From Clostridia bacterium (GTDB lineage: Bacteria > Bacillota_A > Clostridia > Peptostreptococcales > JAAYPU01), in contig JAKSCF010000231.1 in NCBI GenBank assembly GCA_022360735.1, forward strand, positions 1 through 5,400: 5,400 nt of DNA. The letters are read 5' to 3'. The notes below the pieces were generated by a model. That model did not search any database. It saw nothing but the letters and a program-made list of their open reading frames with translations, and was not told the DNA's origin. Positions 1-5,400 of the stretch are shown piece by piece; within the stretch, counting starts at the first letter, position 1; every line of letters starts with the position of its first letter. The translations under genes were made by a program, and so were the position numbers.

Positions 1-1074
1 TACTCATGGTATGACATAGTACAAAGGATGAAAGGCTTAATAGAAGAAAACATCGAAGAAGTGCCCAGATTGTCTGATATAGCAAAAAAATTAGGATATT
101 CATCTTTTTATTTAACAAAGAAGTTTCATGAAATAGAAGGTATCTCTTATAGAGAATATCTATTAATACGTAGGATTCAACATGCAGCACTCGATCTATA
201 CACAACAAGAGATAGAGTGATAGATGTGGCGATTAAATATGGTTATTCGTCTCAAGAAGCCTTTACAAGAGCTTTTGCTAAGGTCTATGGAATTACTCCT
301 TCAAGGTATCGAAAGTTGCAAAAACCAACTGCATTCTCCGAAAAGAGTCCCCTTTTAACTTTAAACAGCATTACTGAGACAACAAACATAAAAGGAGAGA
401 AAGAAATGAAACTATATGTAAAGCAGATGTATGATTGGAATTGTTATGCGTATTATGCGGAAGATGTTGATAAAAAATATTGGGAGTATTTTGAAAATGA
501 ACTGTGGTGGAAGTTAGGAAATAGCTTTATTAAGCAATATGATGGCGTAAAAGATTTTAAATATTGTGCTGCAAATTTCACAAAGTATGGGGAACTTGCT
601 ATTAAGCAACGGTTAAAAATACTTCCTACTCCATGGGAAAAAGCATTAAGCCTTTTTATAGCAGAAATGAAAAAGCTTAATATAGACTGGTATGTCCATG
701 GCAGCACTGCAATGGCTCTTTGGGGTTTAGATGTTGCACCTAAAGATGTAAATATAATTATAGCCAATTATTCTGACTTTGATAAAGTGAGGAGCCATTT
801 TTACAAATTTGCGATTAGACCCATAGAGCGTTGTGAAAACTGGATGATGAGTGGGCTTGGTGATATTTTTATGAAAGCAGTAATTTGCTTAGCTTTTCAC
901 AATAAGGAGCTTGAACCATATGATATGAGTAATCTTTGTCAGATAACTTACAATGACGATGAAATATATATATCAAGTTTGGAAATGCTCAAAAAGGACA
1001 ATGAACATTTTAACAGACCAGATAGAGTATCTATGATAGAAAAGAAAATTGATGATCTTAGTAAAGTGAGGTAG
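1..1074 (+). CDS. AraC-type HTH regulator fused to nucleotidyltransferase-like domain (5' partial)
   Basis: Likely a DNA-binding transcription regulator with a C-terminal domain of nucleotidyltransferase fold. The frame is open to the window edge. The nine codons before the ATG at 28 (reading YSWYDIVQR) match the usual run-in of AraC proteins, and that ATG has no properly spaced ribosome binding site, so the true start probably lies just outside the window. Numbering from the ATG at 28, residues 1-99 hold the two AraC helix-turn-helices (LSDIAKKLGYSS at 15-26; VIDVAIKYGYSSQEAFTRAF at 64-83, then GITPSRYRK). A linker covers about 100-126. Residues 127-348 are an effector-like domain containing HGSTAMALWGLDVAPKDVN at 224-242, resembling the GS...D-x-D core of the nucleotidyltransferase superfamily, but with Asn where the second Asp is expected. 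An in-frame ATG at 406 follows a strong ribosome binding site. The AraC assignment is firm; the C-terminal fold is inferred from one motif, and no substrate can be named. Confidence 0.85.
   Translation, partial: YSWYDIVQRMKGLIEENIEEVPRLSDIAKKLGYSSFYLTKKFHEIEGISYREYLLIRRIQHAALDLYTTRDRVIDVAIKYGYSSQEAFTRAFAKVYGITPSRYRKLQKPTAFSEKSPLLTLNSITETTNIKGEKEMKLYVKQMYDWNCYAYYAEDVDKKYWEYFENELWWKLGNSFIKQYDGVKDFKYCAANFTKYGELAIKQRLKILPTPWEKALSLFIAEMKKLNIDWYVHGSTAMALWGLDVAPKDVNIIIANYSDFDKVRSHFYKFAIRPIERCENWMMSGLGDIFMKAVICLAFHNKELEPYDMSNLCQITYNDDEIYISSLEMLKKDNEHFNRPDRVSMIEKKIDDLSKVR
391..408 (+). promoter_or_regulatory. Internal ribosome binding site and in-frame ATG
   Basis: AAAGGAGAG at 391-399 is followed, with 8 bases after AGGAG, by an ATG at 406-408. 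This ATG is in frame with the upstream AraC coding sequence and falls exactly at the junction between the helix-turn-helix part and the nucleotidyltransferase-like part. Initiation here would give a free 222-residue C-terminal protein. The site is as good as those of the other genes in the window. Whether it is used is not shown by sequence alone. Confidence 0.55.
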
Positions 1075-1126
1075 CAAAGTAGGTTCAAACAATATAATTG
1101 GCTATACATCACAAAAAATATATATT

Positions 1127-1160
1127 AAACACAACCATTTAAATAATGATTGTGTTTTTA
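1127..1160. terminator. Bidirectional rho-independent terminator between convergent genes
   Basis: AAACACAA at 1127-1134 pairs with TTGTGTTT at 1150-1157. After a C/A mismatch, four further pairs (1136-1139 with 1145-1148) close a five-base loop. On the plus strand the stem runs into TTTTTACTTTTG, serving the fused AraC gene. On the minus strand it runs into an A/T-rich tract ending in six T, serving tetR. It sits midway between the two convergent stop codons. Confidence 0.75.
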
Positions 1161-1198
1161 CTTTTGTAAGATTGAATATAATAGCTTCTCAAGTTTTA

Positions 1199-1885
1199 CT
1201 ACCTTAATCCCAGCAGAAGTTTCAGCATCTTGGCGTAAACTGCCGGATATTCCGGTTGAGGATCTACCAGAGCCAGCAGATCAATGCCGTTAGTGAATGC
1301 CAACAGAGCTGTAGCTGTCTGTTCAACCGACATGGGGAGTTTTGCACCGGTAATGGCCACACGTTTTTCCAGGCTTTTTTTAATTTCATCTTGTGTAAGA
1401 TGAATCCGTTCAATGAGCTTACTGCGTATGGCATCGTTTCGCATGGCCTGGATAAAAAACTCAACTGTAAGGACCGCCCAATCACGGGTATCCTCAATCT
1501 CAGCAAAGAAATTTTTGGTAATTTGATCGTGGGTTGATTCAAGAGAAACACCGGCTGTCAGTAGTTCTTCATTGACATATGATGTAATTTGCTCATCAAG
1601 GCCTCCCAGATCTTCGGTAAGGTTGTTGACATATGATGTAATTAGTGTATCAAGGTCTCCCAGACCTTCGGTAAGGTTGTTATCCAGCAAAGCGAGATAG
1701 AGATCGTCTTTGCCGGAGAAATTGGCGTATACTGCTCCTTTGGTGTATCCTGCAGCTTCAGCCACCATGTCCAGGCTGGTACCATGAAAGCCATAACGGG
1801 CAAATACAACTCGTGCTGCTTTAAGCAGTTCCTCCCTGGTTCGGGCTTTAGCCTCAGCACGGCTTAAGCGTTTTTTTGTAGGCAT
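1199..1885 (-). CDS. TetR-family transcriptional repressor, likely controlling the divergent ABC exporter
   Basis: A one-component repressor of 228 residues. The N-terminal DNA-binding domain is typical: an Arg/Lys-rich start, EELLKAARVVFARYGFHGTSLDMVAEAAGYTKGAVYANFSGKDDLYLALL across residues 18 to 67 (split here only by position), with the recognition helix around GYTKGAVYANF (46-56). The C-terminal ligand-binding domain contains the family's WAVLTVEFF segment (136-144) and a final leucine-rich helix. AGGAAGG on the minus strand (1893-1899), 7 bases before the ATG, supports this start. Residues 69-86 and 87-104 are an in-frame 18-residue tandem duplication just after the DNA-binding domain, at the base of the ligand-binding domain. 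The gene is transcribed away from the exporter pair across a shared control region holding four palindromes, so it is the expected local repressor. The inducing ligand cannot be predicted. Confidence 0.92.
   Translation of the reverse strand: MPTKKRLSRAEAKARTREELLKAARVVFARYGFHGTSLDMVAEAAGYTKGAVYANFSGKDDLYLALLDNNLTEGLGDLDTLITSYVNNLTEDLGGLDEQITSYVNEELLTAGVSLESTHDQITKNFFAEIEDTRDWAVLTVEFFIQAMRNDAIRSKLIERIHLTQDEIKKSLEKRVAITGAKLPMSVEQTATALLAFTNGIDLLALVDPQPEYPAVYAKMLKLLLGLR
1574..1681 (-). repeat. 54-bp in-frame tandem duplication inside tetR
   Basis: Copies lie at 1574-1627 and 1628-1681, directly adjacent and 48/54 identical. In the protein they give two 18-residue units, each starting NNLTE and ending ITSYV (residues 69-86 and 87-104). 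The six differing bases fall in four codons (Gly/Asp, Asp/Gly, Thr/Glu, Leu/Gln); none is synonymous. Because the unit is a multiple of three, the reading frame is kept and the repressor is about 18 residues longer than it would be without it. Confidence 0.95.
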
Positions 1886-1955
1886 TTTGCTACCTTCCTT
1901 TGATTTCTTAGCAACTGATATTAATGTTGTACTTGAAAATATCTTAAAAATCTCG

Positions 1956-1985
1956 TTGACATACTCATGGGTATTAAGATACTAT
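1956..1985 (+). promoter_or_regulatory. Sigma-A-type promoter of the ABC exporter operon
   Basis: A perfect -35 box TTGACA at 1956-1961 is followed after 18 bases by TACTAT at 1980-1985 (or after 17 bases by ATACTA). Transcription would start near 1992, giving a leader of about 65 bases before the ATG at 2058. The -35 box touches the first palindrome and the -10 lies within the second, so a bound repressor would block RNA polymerase. The exact -10 is uncertain because the region is repetitive and very AT-rich. Confidence 0.6.
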
Positions 1986-2027
1986 AGAGTATATAATACT
2001 AAGAAGTATATTAATACTAATCAGTAT
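1961..2027. promoter_or_regulatory. Array of four tandem palindromic operators, ATACT-N4-AGTAT
   Basis: Four dyads follow each other: 1961-1974 (ATACT catg GGTAT, one mismatch), 1979-1992 (ATACT atag AGTAT), 1996-2009 (ATACT aaga AGTAT) and 2014-2027 (ATACT aatc AGTAT). Their starts are 18, 17 and 18 bp apart, so eight alternating half-sites occur about every 9 bp with diverse spacers. The array spans the core promoter and the early transcribed leader and stops 15 bases before the ATPase ribosome binding site. The twofold symmetry and the neighbouring tetR gene make the TetR protein the probable ligand. Binding is inferred; the repeats themselves are directly visible. Confidence 0.8.
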
Positions 2028-2057
2028 ATCAAAAAGAGGCATGGAGGTAAAGAGCTT

Positions 2058-2993
2058 ATGATTGAAATCACCAATCTAACCAAGCAATACAAAAATGGTT
2101 TTAAAGCCAATAAAGAAATTTCGTTAAATATATCTCCAGGAGAGATTTTTGGCCTGCTCGGGCCTAACGGTGCCGGTAAAACTACTTTAGTCAATCAGTT
2201 GATCGGGTTATTGAAGCCTACTTCGGGTTCCATAGTTATTAACGGAGTTGATGTAGTGGCAGATCCAGCATCATCCAGGCGGCTTTGTTCCTTGCAGCCC
2301 CAAAGTCAGATTCCCATTGATGGCCTTACTCCTAAAGAGGCCATTGAACTCAGTGGACGTATTCGAGGTATGGATAAAAAAACTGCTCGTCACAGAACTT
2401 CTGAACTGATACAGAGGTTACAGCTTGAACAATGGGCTCAACTACGTGGAGAGAATCTTTCCGGTGGTGTTCGACGGCTGACTGCCTTTTGTATGACCTG
2501 TGTTGCACCTGCCAAAGTCCTGGTTTTGGATGAGCCCACCAATGATGTTGACCCTGAGCGTCGGCGTCTGTTATGGAAAGAAATAAAAACTATCGCCAAT
2601 GGGGGCTGTACGATAATTTTGGTAACCCATAACGTGCTTGAGGCGGAGCGCTCTACTGACAGGCTTGGTATTTTGCATAATGGTCGATTGATACGGCAGG
2701 GAACTCCTGGATCTTTTCGGGACAAAGAGGAAGATAATATGATTCTCGAGTTGACCCTGGAGCCGGGTAAAAACCCTGCAGGTATAATAAGTCAGGAATC
2801 CAATGCTCTAAGGTTGGGGCAGCGAATTTTATGCCCCGTAAAGATAGGGGAAGTAATTGAACGAGTTAGTTGGGCTAATGATCTTAAAAAAAACCGACTG
2901 ATTGAGGAGTTTTCCATTAACCCACCGAGCCTGGAGGAAGCCTATCTCAGGATTGTGGGCATCGGAGGTTCAAATAATGCACAGGAGAATTAA
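2058..2993 (+). CDS. ABC exporter ATP-binding protein
   Basis: The 311-residue ATPase subunit of an ABC-2-type exporter, acting on the inner face of the membrane. All nucleotide-binding motifs are visible: Walker A GPNGAGKT (35-42), Q-loop near Gln80, signature LSGGV (134-138), Walker B VLVLDEP (154-160), D-loop around NDVD (162-165) and switch His191. About 90 residues follow the core, typical of drug/antibiotic-type exporter ATPases. The signature has Val where LSGGQ is usual. The start at 2058 is chosen because GGAGGT (2043-2048) precedes it by 9 bases and MIEITNLTKQY is the normal family N-terminus. The open frame reaches back to 1887, but that would translate the operator array. The membrane subunit starts two bases after the stop codon, so the two are translationally linked. 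Expression is probably repressed by the divergent TetR. The cargo is unknown. Confidence 0.94.
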   Translation: MIEITNLTKQYKNGFKANKEISLNISPGEIFGLLGPNGAGKTTLVNQLIGLLKPTSGSIVINGVDVVADPASSRRLCSLQPQSQIPIDGLTPKEAIELSGRIRGMDKKTARHRTSELIQRLQLEQWAQLRGENLSGGVRRLTAFCMTCVAPAKVLVLDEPTNDVDPERRRLLWKEIKTIANGGCTIILVTHNVLEAERSTDRLGILHNGRLIRQGTPGSFRDKEEDNMILELTLEPGKNPAGIISQESNALRLGQRILCPVKIGEVIERVSWANDLKKNRLIEEFSINPPSLEEAYLRIVGIGGSNNAQEN

Positions 2994-2994
2994 T

Positions 2995-3735
2995 ATGAAT
3001 AACTTTTTTAGACAGTATTTTTTACTGTTAAAATGGCAGCTGCTTCGGTTAAGGATAATAATTCCCCTTTTTGCTGTGATTCAAATAATGACCGGTTTAG
3101 GTTTTATTGTGGGTCTGGGCTTTATTTTACCGGAAATAGATTCCAAAACTGCACTCTTTTTTGTAACAGGTGCGCCGACTTTTATTCTAACCATGGTCGG
3201 GATGGTGCTGGTGCCGCAGATGATTGCTGAAGATAAGAGTTCGGGCAGTTTCACATATATCTGGTCCCTGCCTATTTCCAGGATTACCTATCTGCTCGCT
3301 GATCTCACTGTATGGTTCTTTTCAGCACTGCCAGGAATTATACTGGCTCTCAGTATAGGCAGCTGGTATTATGAGTTTTCACTATCTATGAGCTGGATAA
3401 TTGTACCAGTAACACTTTTGGTCAGTATTACGGCAAGCTGTTTGGGTTTTGCCATAGCACATCTTATATCTAAGTCTCAAATTATTCTTTTGGTTACTAA
3501 CCTTTTGGTGTTTGTAATATTCTTGTTTTCACCTATTAACTATCCTCTGGAACGTCTTCCGGTGTGGCTGCAAAACGTCCATATGGTACTTCCCTATTTT
3601 CATATGGCTGATTTGATGCGTAGTTCGCTAACCGGATATGAAACTGCATCTAATGTAAGAGCTTTGCTTATCGTGAGCACCTGGATGCTGGTGAGTTTCG
3701 TTTCTGTATCGATAGTGTTACAAAAAAGAAAATGA
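2995..3735 (+). CDS. ABC-2-type exporter membrane subunit
   Basis: A 246-residue integral membrane protein, the transmembrane partner of the preceding ATPase. Hydrophobic segments are visible at about residues 21-45, 53-76, 100-122, 133-158, 161-180 and 222-243, giving the six-helix layout of ABC-2 permeases. The sequence around 76-97 (MIAEDKSSGSFTYIWSLPIS) matches the conserved ABC-2 element in which an E-x-x-x-G-T/S stretch precedes P-[IV]-S-R and faces the ATPase. The ATG at 2995 has AGGAG at 2983-2987, 7 bases upstream, inside the end of the ATPase gene, and one base separates it from that gene's stop. A longer frame from 2902 overlaps the ATPase gene and lacks any reason to be used. One copy each of ATPase and permease suggests a transporter with two of each. 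Substrate is not predictable; efflux of a toxic or antimicrobial compound is plausible from the TetR control. Confidence 0.9.
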   Translation: MNNFFRQYFLLLKWQLLRLRIIIPLFAVIQIMTGLGFIVGLGFILPEIDSKTALFFVTGAPTFILTMVGMVLVPQMIAEDKSSGSFTYIWSLPISRITYLLADLTVWFFSALPGIILALSIGSWYYEFSLSMSWIIVPVTLLVSITASCLGFAIAHLISKSQIILLVTNLLVFVIFLFSPINYPLERLPVWLQNVHMVLPYFHMADLMRSSLTGYETASNVRALLIVSTWMLVSFVSVSIVLQKRK

Positions 3736-3863
3736 TAATTAAAAATCATGCTCCTATGTTAAAATTAAGTTTAGTGCTTCATGACTTTCGAATTTCAATA
3801 CTTTAATAATTTTGCTGAAATGTTAATGGGGTAATAAGCAAAAGAATAGTAGGTGAGATAATA
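3736..3863. other. AT-rich intergenic region; no clear terminator
   Basis: These 128 bases separate the permease from the methyltransferase. I see no convincing terminator hairpin. An ATTTCA/TGAAAT pair (3792-3797 and 3816-3821) has an 18-base loop and no T-tract. A weak promoter-like pair, ATGACT (3781-3786) and TAATAA (3804-3809) with 17-base spacing, could drive the methyltransferase. Read-through from the exporter operon is therefore not excluded. Confidence 0.4.
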
Positions 3864-4640
3864 ATGAAACGAACTGAGCAGATTGAATCATTTTATGAGA
3901 GTAAAAATGAAGATAGTAGATTAACGTCAACCCAAAGTAGAAAAATTGAATATCTGACAACAATGAAATACATAGTTGATATATGTGAAAAGAATTCTAC
4001 CATATTAGATGCGTGCGCAGGAACAGGCAAGTATTCATTTGCACTGGCAGAATTGGGATATAAAGTTACTGCAGGTGACTTAACTGAACATAATGTGAAT
4101 GTCATTAGAAAAAAGCAGGCTGCAAATAATGTTTTGGAAAAAATATATTCAGGCAGTATACTGGATCTGAGGATGTTCAATGATAATTGCTTTGATATTG
4201 TCTTAAATTTGGGATCCTACTATAGTATCCAGAATCATGATGATAGAATTAAATCTATAACAGAAAGTCTGCGAGTGCTTAGGCCCAATGGATATTATTT
4301 TATGGCATATTTAAATAAGCATGCTAACTTTATTAGAACTATTGATCAGTTTAAGGGGAATTATGATAGGTTTAAATTCTATCTTGACAATGGTTATGAT
4401 AGCAAGAATAATCTGTTTTTTTCGACTACCCCTGAAAATGCAGAAGCTGATCTGCTGAAATTCAATGTTGAATTGCTGCATAACATAGCTACTGATGGCC
4501 CGAGATTTGCTATACAGCAAACAGTAGATACCTTTAATGATGAAGAGCTTAAACAATACCTAAGTCTGCATTTAAGTTTTTGCGAAAAGAGAAGTCTGTT
4601 AGGATATAGCGAACATGGGCTGATTATTGCTAAAAAATAA
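3864..4640 (+). CDS. Class I SAM-dependent methyltransferase, substrate unknown
   Basis: A 258-residue soluble protein expected to transfer a methyl group from S-adenosylmethionine. The Rossmann-type core is recognisable: motif I ILDACAGTGKYSFAL (47-61), where AGTG replaces the usual G-x-G-x-G; an acidic residue at the end of strand 2 (GDLTEHNV, Asp72), expected to bind the SAM ribose; the post-motif strand FDIVLNLGSYY (110-120); and LRVLRPNGYYFMAYL (136-150), the usual 'L+PGG' strand. The N-terminal EDSRLTSTQSRKIEYLTTMKYI (16-37) resembles a stretch conserved in an uncharacterised group of these enzymes in Bacillota. AGGTGAG (3851-3857), 6 bases before the ATG, supports the start. The gene is AT-rich like the fused regulator and unlike the exporter module. 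A small-molecule substrate is as likely as RNA or protein; nothing in the neighbourhood decides this. Confidence 0.88.
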   Translation: MKRTEQIESFYESKNEDSRLTSTQSRKIEYLTTMKYIVDICEKNSTILDACAGTGKYSFALAELGYKVTAGDLTEHNVNVIRKKQAANNVLEKIYSGSILDLRMFNDNCFDIVLNLGSYYSIQNHDDRIKSITESLRVLRPNGYYFMAYLNKHANFIRTIDQFKGNYDRFKFYLDNGYDSKNNLFFSTTPENAEADLLKFNVELLHNIATDGPRFAIQQTVDTFNDEELKQYLSLHLSFCEKRSLLGYSEHGLIIAKK

Positions 4641-4752
4641 GTGGAATCTGAAAATCATGATTCTTGATGGTGTAATAAGATGAAAACAGATATGTCTTCA
4701 CAGCCGCTGGTTTATAATATTAAAAACTCAGAAAAAATAAAAAGAAACTATT

Positions 4753-4780
4753 AACAGGACATAATGATGTCCTGTTTTGT
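4753..4780 (+). terminator. Rho-independent terminator after the methyltransferase
   Basis: AACAGGACAT (4753-4762) and ATGTCCTGTT (4767-4776) form a perfect 10-bp stem around the four-base loop AATG, followed by TTGTGTG. The stem is strong but the T-tract is short (four T including the last stem bases). It lies 112 bases after the methyltransferase stop codon and separates that gene from the next one. Confidence 0.8.
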
Positions 4781-4864
4781 GTGATATATTTAAATAACAG
4801 TGCTTTTAATAATTGAAAGTTTTGAAATAACAACTAATCAGTTTTGAAGAAAGGAGTACTAACA
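4781..4864 (+). promoter_or_regulatory. Leader of the AlkZ-like gene: weak promoter and strong ribosome binding site
   Basis: AAAGGAGT, with AAGGAG at 4851-4856, lies 8 bases before the ATG at 4865 and clearly sets that start. Because a terminator precedes this region, a promoter is expected here. The best pair I see is TTGAAA (4813-4818) with TAATCA (4835-4840), 16 bases apart, which is only a moderate match. The ribosome binding site is firm and the promoter is tentative. Confidence 0.45.
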
Positions 4865-5400
4865 ATGATTAATAACTCAAACATAATAGCTTTACGTCTA
4901 AAACGACAACACCTGATAGATCAAATAAGTGAGCAGGAATACAATAAATTATATAAAGATTGCTCACCTGTTCAAAGCGTATATTGGAGTGGCTTTGGCG
5001 AGCCCCCAGTTTTATCTTTTAGAACTACATTTGATGATAAGGAATATAATCGAAAACGTCAGTTTAACAGGAGCTTAGTTAAAGGTCGGTTTCAAGGCTC
5101 AAATCTCGGTTGGATTGAACAGGAAGATCTTGAACTGTTTGCTGGCTTGGCCAAGAGTTCAATTAAGAGCTATACGCCTTTACAACAAGAAATACTTGAC
5201 CTCATTAAACTAAATGGACCTATGAACATTCAACAGATTAAAGAGATTACCGGGCAATTAGTTAAAAAAATAACGCCTGCACTGCACAAACTTCAGAAAG
5301 CATTTTTGATTTATGAAGATCAATACAATGGTAAGTGGGATAGAGCTTGGGGCTTGTTTAATGAAATGTTTCCGGAAGTTAACATAAATAAATTCACTCA
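4865..5400 (+). CDS. AlkZ/YcaQ-like winged-helix protein, possible DNA glycosylase (3' partial)
   Basis: An open frame of 178 complete codons starts at the ATG at 4865 (ribosome binding site AAGGAG at 4851-4856) and runs off the window without a stop. The protein begins MINNSNIIALRLKRQHLID, which resembles the RL-x-x-Q-x-L opening of the AlkZ/YcaQ group, enzymes that remove alkylated or crosslinked bases from DNA. Further on come VKGRFQGSNLGWIEQEDLELF (residues 73-93), then a likely winged helix (about 104-148: TPLQQEILDLIKLNGPMNIQQIKEITG, followed by KKITPALHKLQKAFLIYED), and EDQYNGKWDRAWGLFNEMFPEVN (147-169). This is a memory-based family resemblance, not a search result. The catalytic region of AlkZ proteins would lie partly beyond the window, so enzyme activity cannot be judged. 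It could instead be a non-catalytic winged-helix DNA-binding relative. Confidence 0.6.
   Translation, partial: MINNSNIIALRLKRQHLIDQISEQEYNKLYKDCSPVQSVYWSGFGEPPVLSFRTTFDDKEYNRKRQFNRSLVKGRFQGSNLGWIEQEDLELFAGLAKSSIKSYTPLQQEILDLIKLNGPMNIQQIKEITGQLVKKITPALHKLQKAFLIYEDQYNGKWDRAWGLFNEMFPEVNINKFT

Noticed and set aside
1..22. Similarity of the window start (TACTCATGG-TAT) to the operator region near 1962 (TACTCATGGGTAT).
   Set aside because: Only about 12 bases match with a gap, the first copy is coding, and no flanking similarity follows; probably coincidence.
28..30. ATG at 28 as the start of the AraC-type gene.
   Set aside because: The frame is open to position 1 with AraC-like codons before it, and the AAAGG there touches the ATG, leaving no workable spacing.
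1256..1860. Several open frames of 72 to 95 codons overlapping tetR on both strands.
   Set aside because: They lie in other frames of an intact, recognisable TetR gene, have no family resemblance, and lack good ribosome binding sites.
1992..1997. Perfect TATAAT that could be a -10 box.
   Set aside because: No -35-like sequence lies 16-18 bases upstream; it arises where two half-sites of the operator array meet. It remains a fallback if the TTGACA/TACTAT pair is wrong.
1887..2057. Open frame extending the ABC ATPase by 57 residues at its N-terminus.
   Set aside because: It would translate the promoter and operator array into a Tyr/Asn/Lys-rich stretch with no family match, and the ATG at 2058 has its own GGAGGT.
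2902..2994. Open frame extending the permease by 31 residues.
   Set aside because: It overlaps the ATPase gene in another frame, while AGGAG at 2983-2987 points to the ATG at 2995 and a normal ABC-2 N-terminus.
3741..4660. AAAATCATG occurring shortly after both the permease and the methyltransferase genes.
   Set aside because: A nine-base match in AT-rich DNA with no extension on either side does not support a repeat or attachment site.
4680..4754. A 24-codon open frame (begins MKTDMSSQPL) ending at the terminator stem.
   Set aside because: No convincing ribosome binding site and no recognisable family; most likely chance in AT-rich DNA.

Overview
The window looks like a chromosomal stretch of a low-GC Gram-positive bacterium (Bacillota, probably a clostridial or related spore-forming lineage). 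The reasons are strong AAGGAG-type ribosome binding sites, AT-rich intergenic DNA, and the style of the AraC, ABC and methyltransferase proteins. This assignment is inference, because no rRNA or other phylogenetic marker is present.

Layout from left to right. (1) 1-1074, plus strand: the 3' part of an AraC-type regulator fused to a nucleotidyltransferase-like domain. A strong ribosome binding site and an in-frame ATG lie exactly at the domain junction. (2) 1127-1160: a hairpin that can terminate both this gene and the convergent tetR gene. (3) 1199-1885, minus strand: a TetR-family repressor with an in-frame 54-bp tandem duplication. (4) 1886-2057: the divergent control region, with a TTGACA promoter and four regularly spaced copies of the palindrome ATACT-N4-AGTAT. 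(5) 2058-2993 and 2995-3735, plus strand: an ABC exporter ATPase and its ABC-2-type membrane protein, separated by one base. (6) 3864-4640, plus strand: a class I SAM-dependent methyltransferase of unknown substrate, followed by an intergenic region with a perfect 10-bp terminator stem. (7) 4865 to the window end, plus strand: the N-terminal part of a protein resembling the AlkZ/YcaQ winged-helix group, cut by the window edge.

The tetR gene and the ABC pair form one functional module. The repressor very probably binds the palindrome array over the exporter promoter and releases it when it senses a compound, so that the exporter is made. This module is visibly less AT-rich than the genes on either side (one sampled 60-base line in the ATPase is about 52% GC, one in the fused regulator about 28%), which fits a cassette with a separate history. 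The flanking genes do not obviously belong to the same pathway.

I did not find a clear new multi-gene system. The most unusual points are the eight-half-site operator array, the regulator/nucleotidyltransferase fusion with its internal translation start, and the tetR duplication whose two copies differ only at amino-acid-changing positions.
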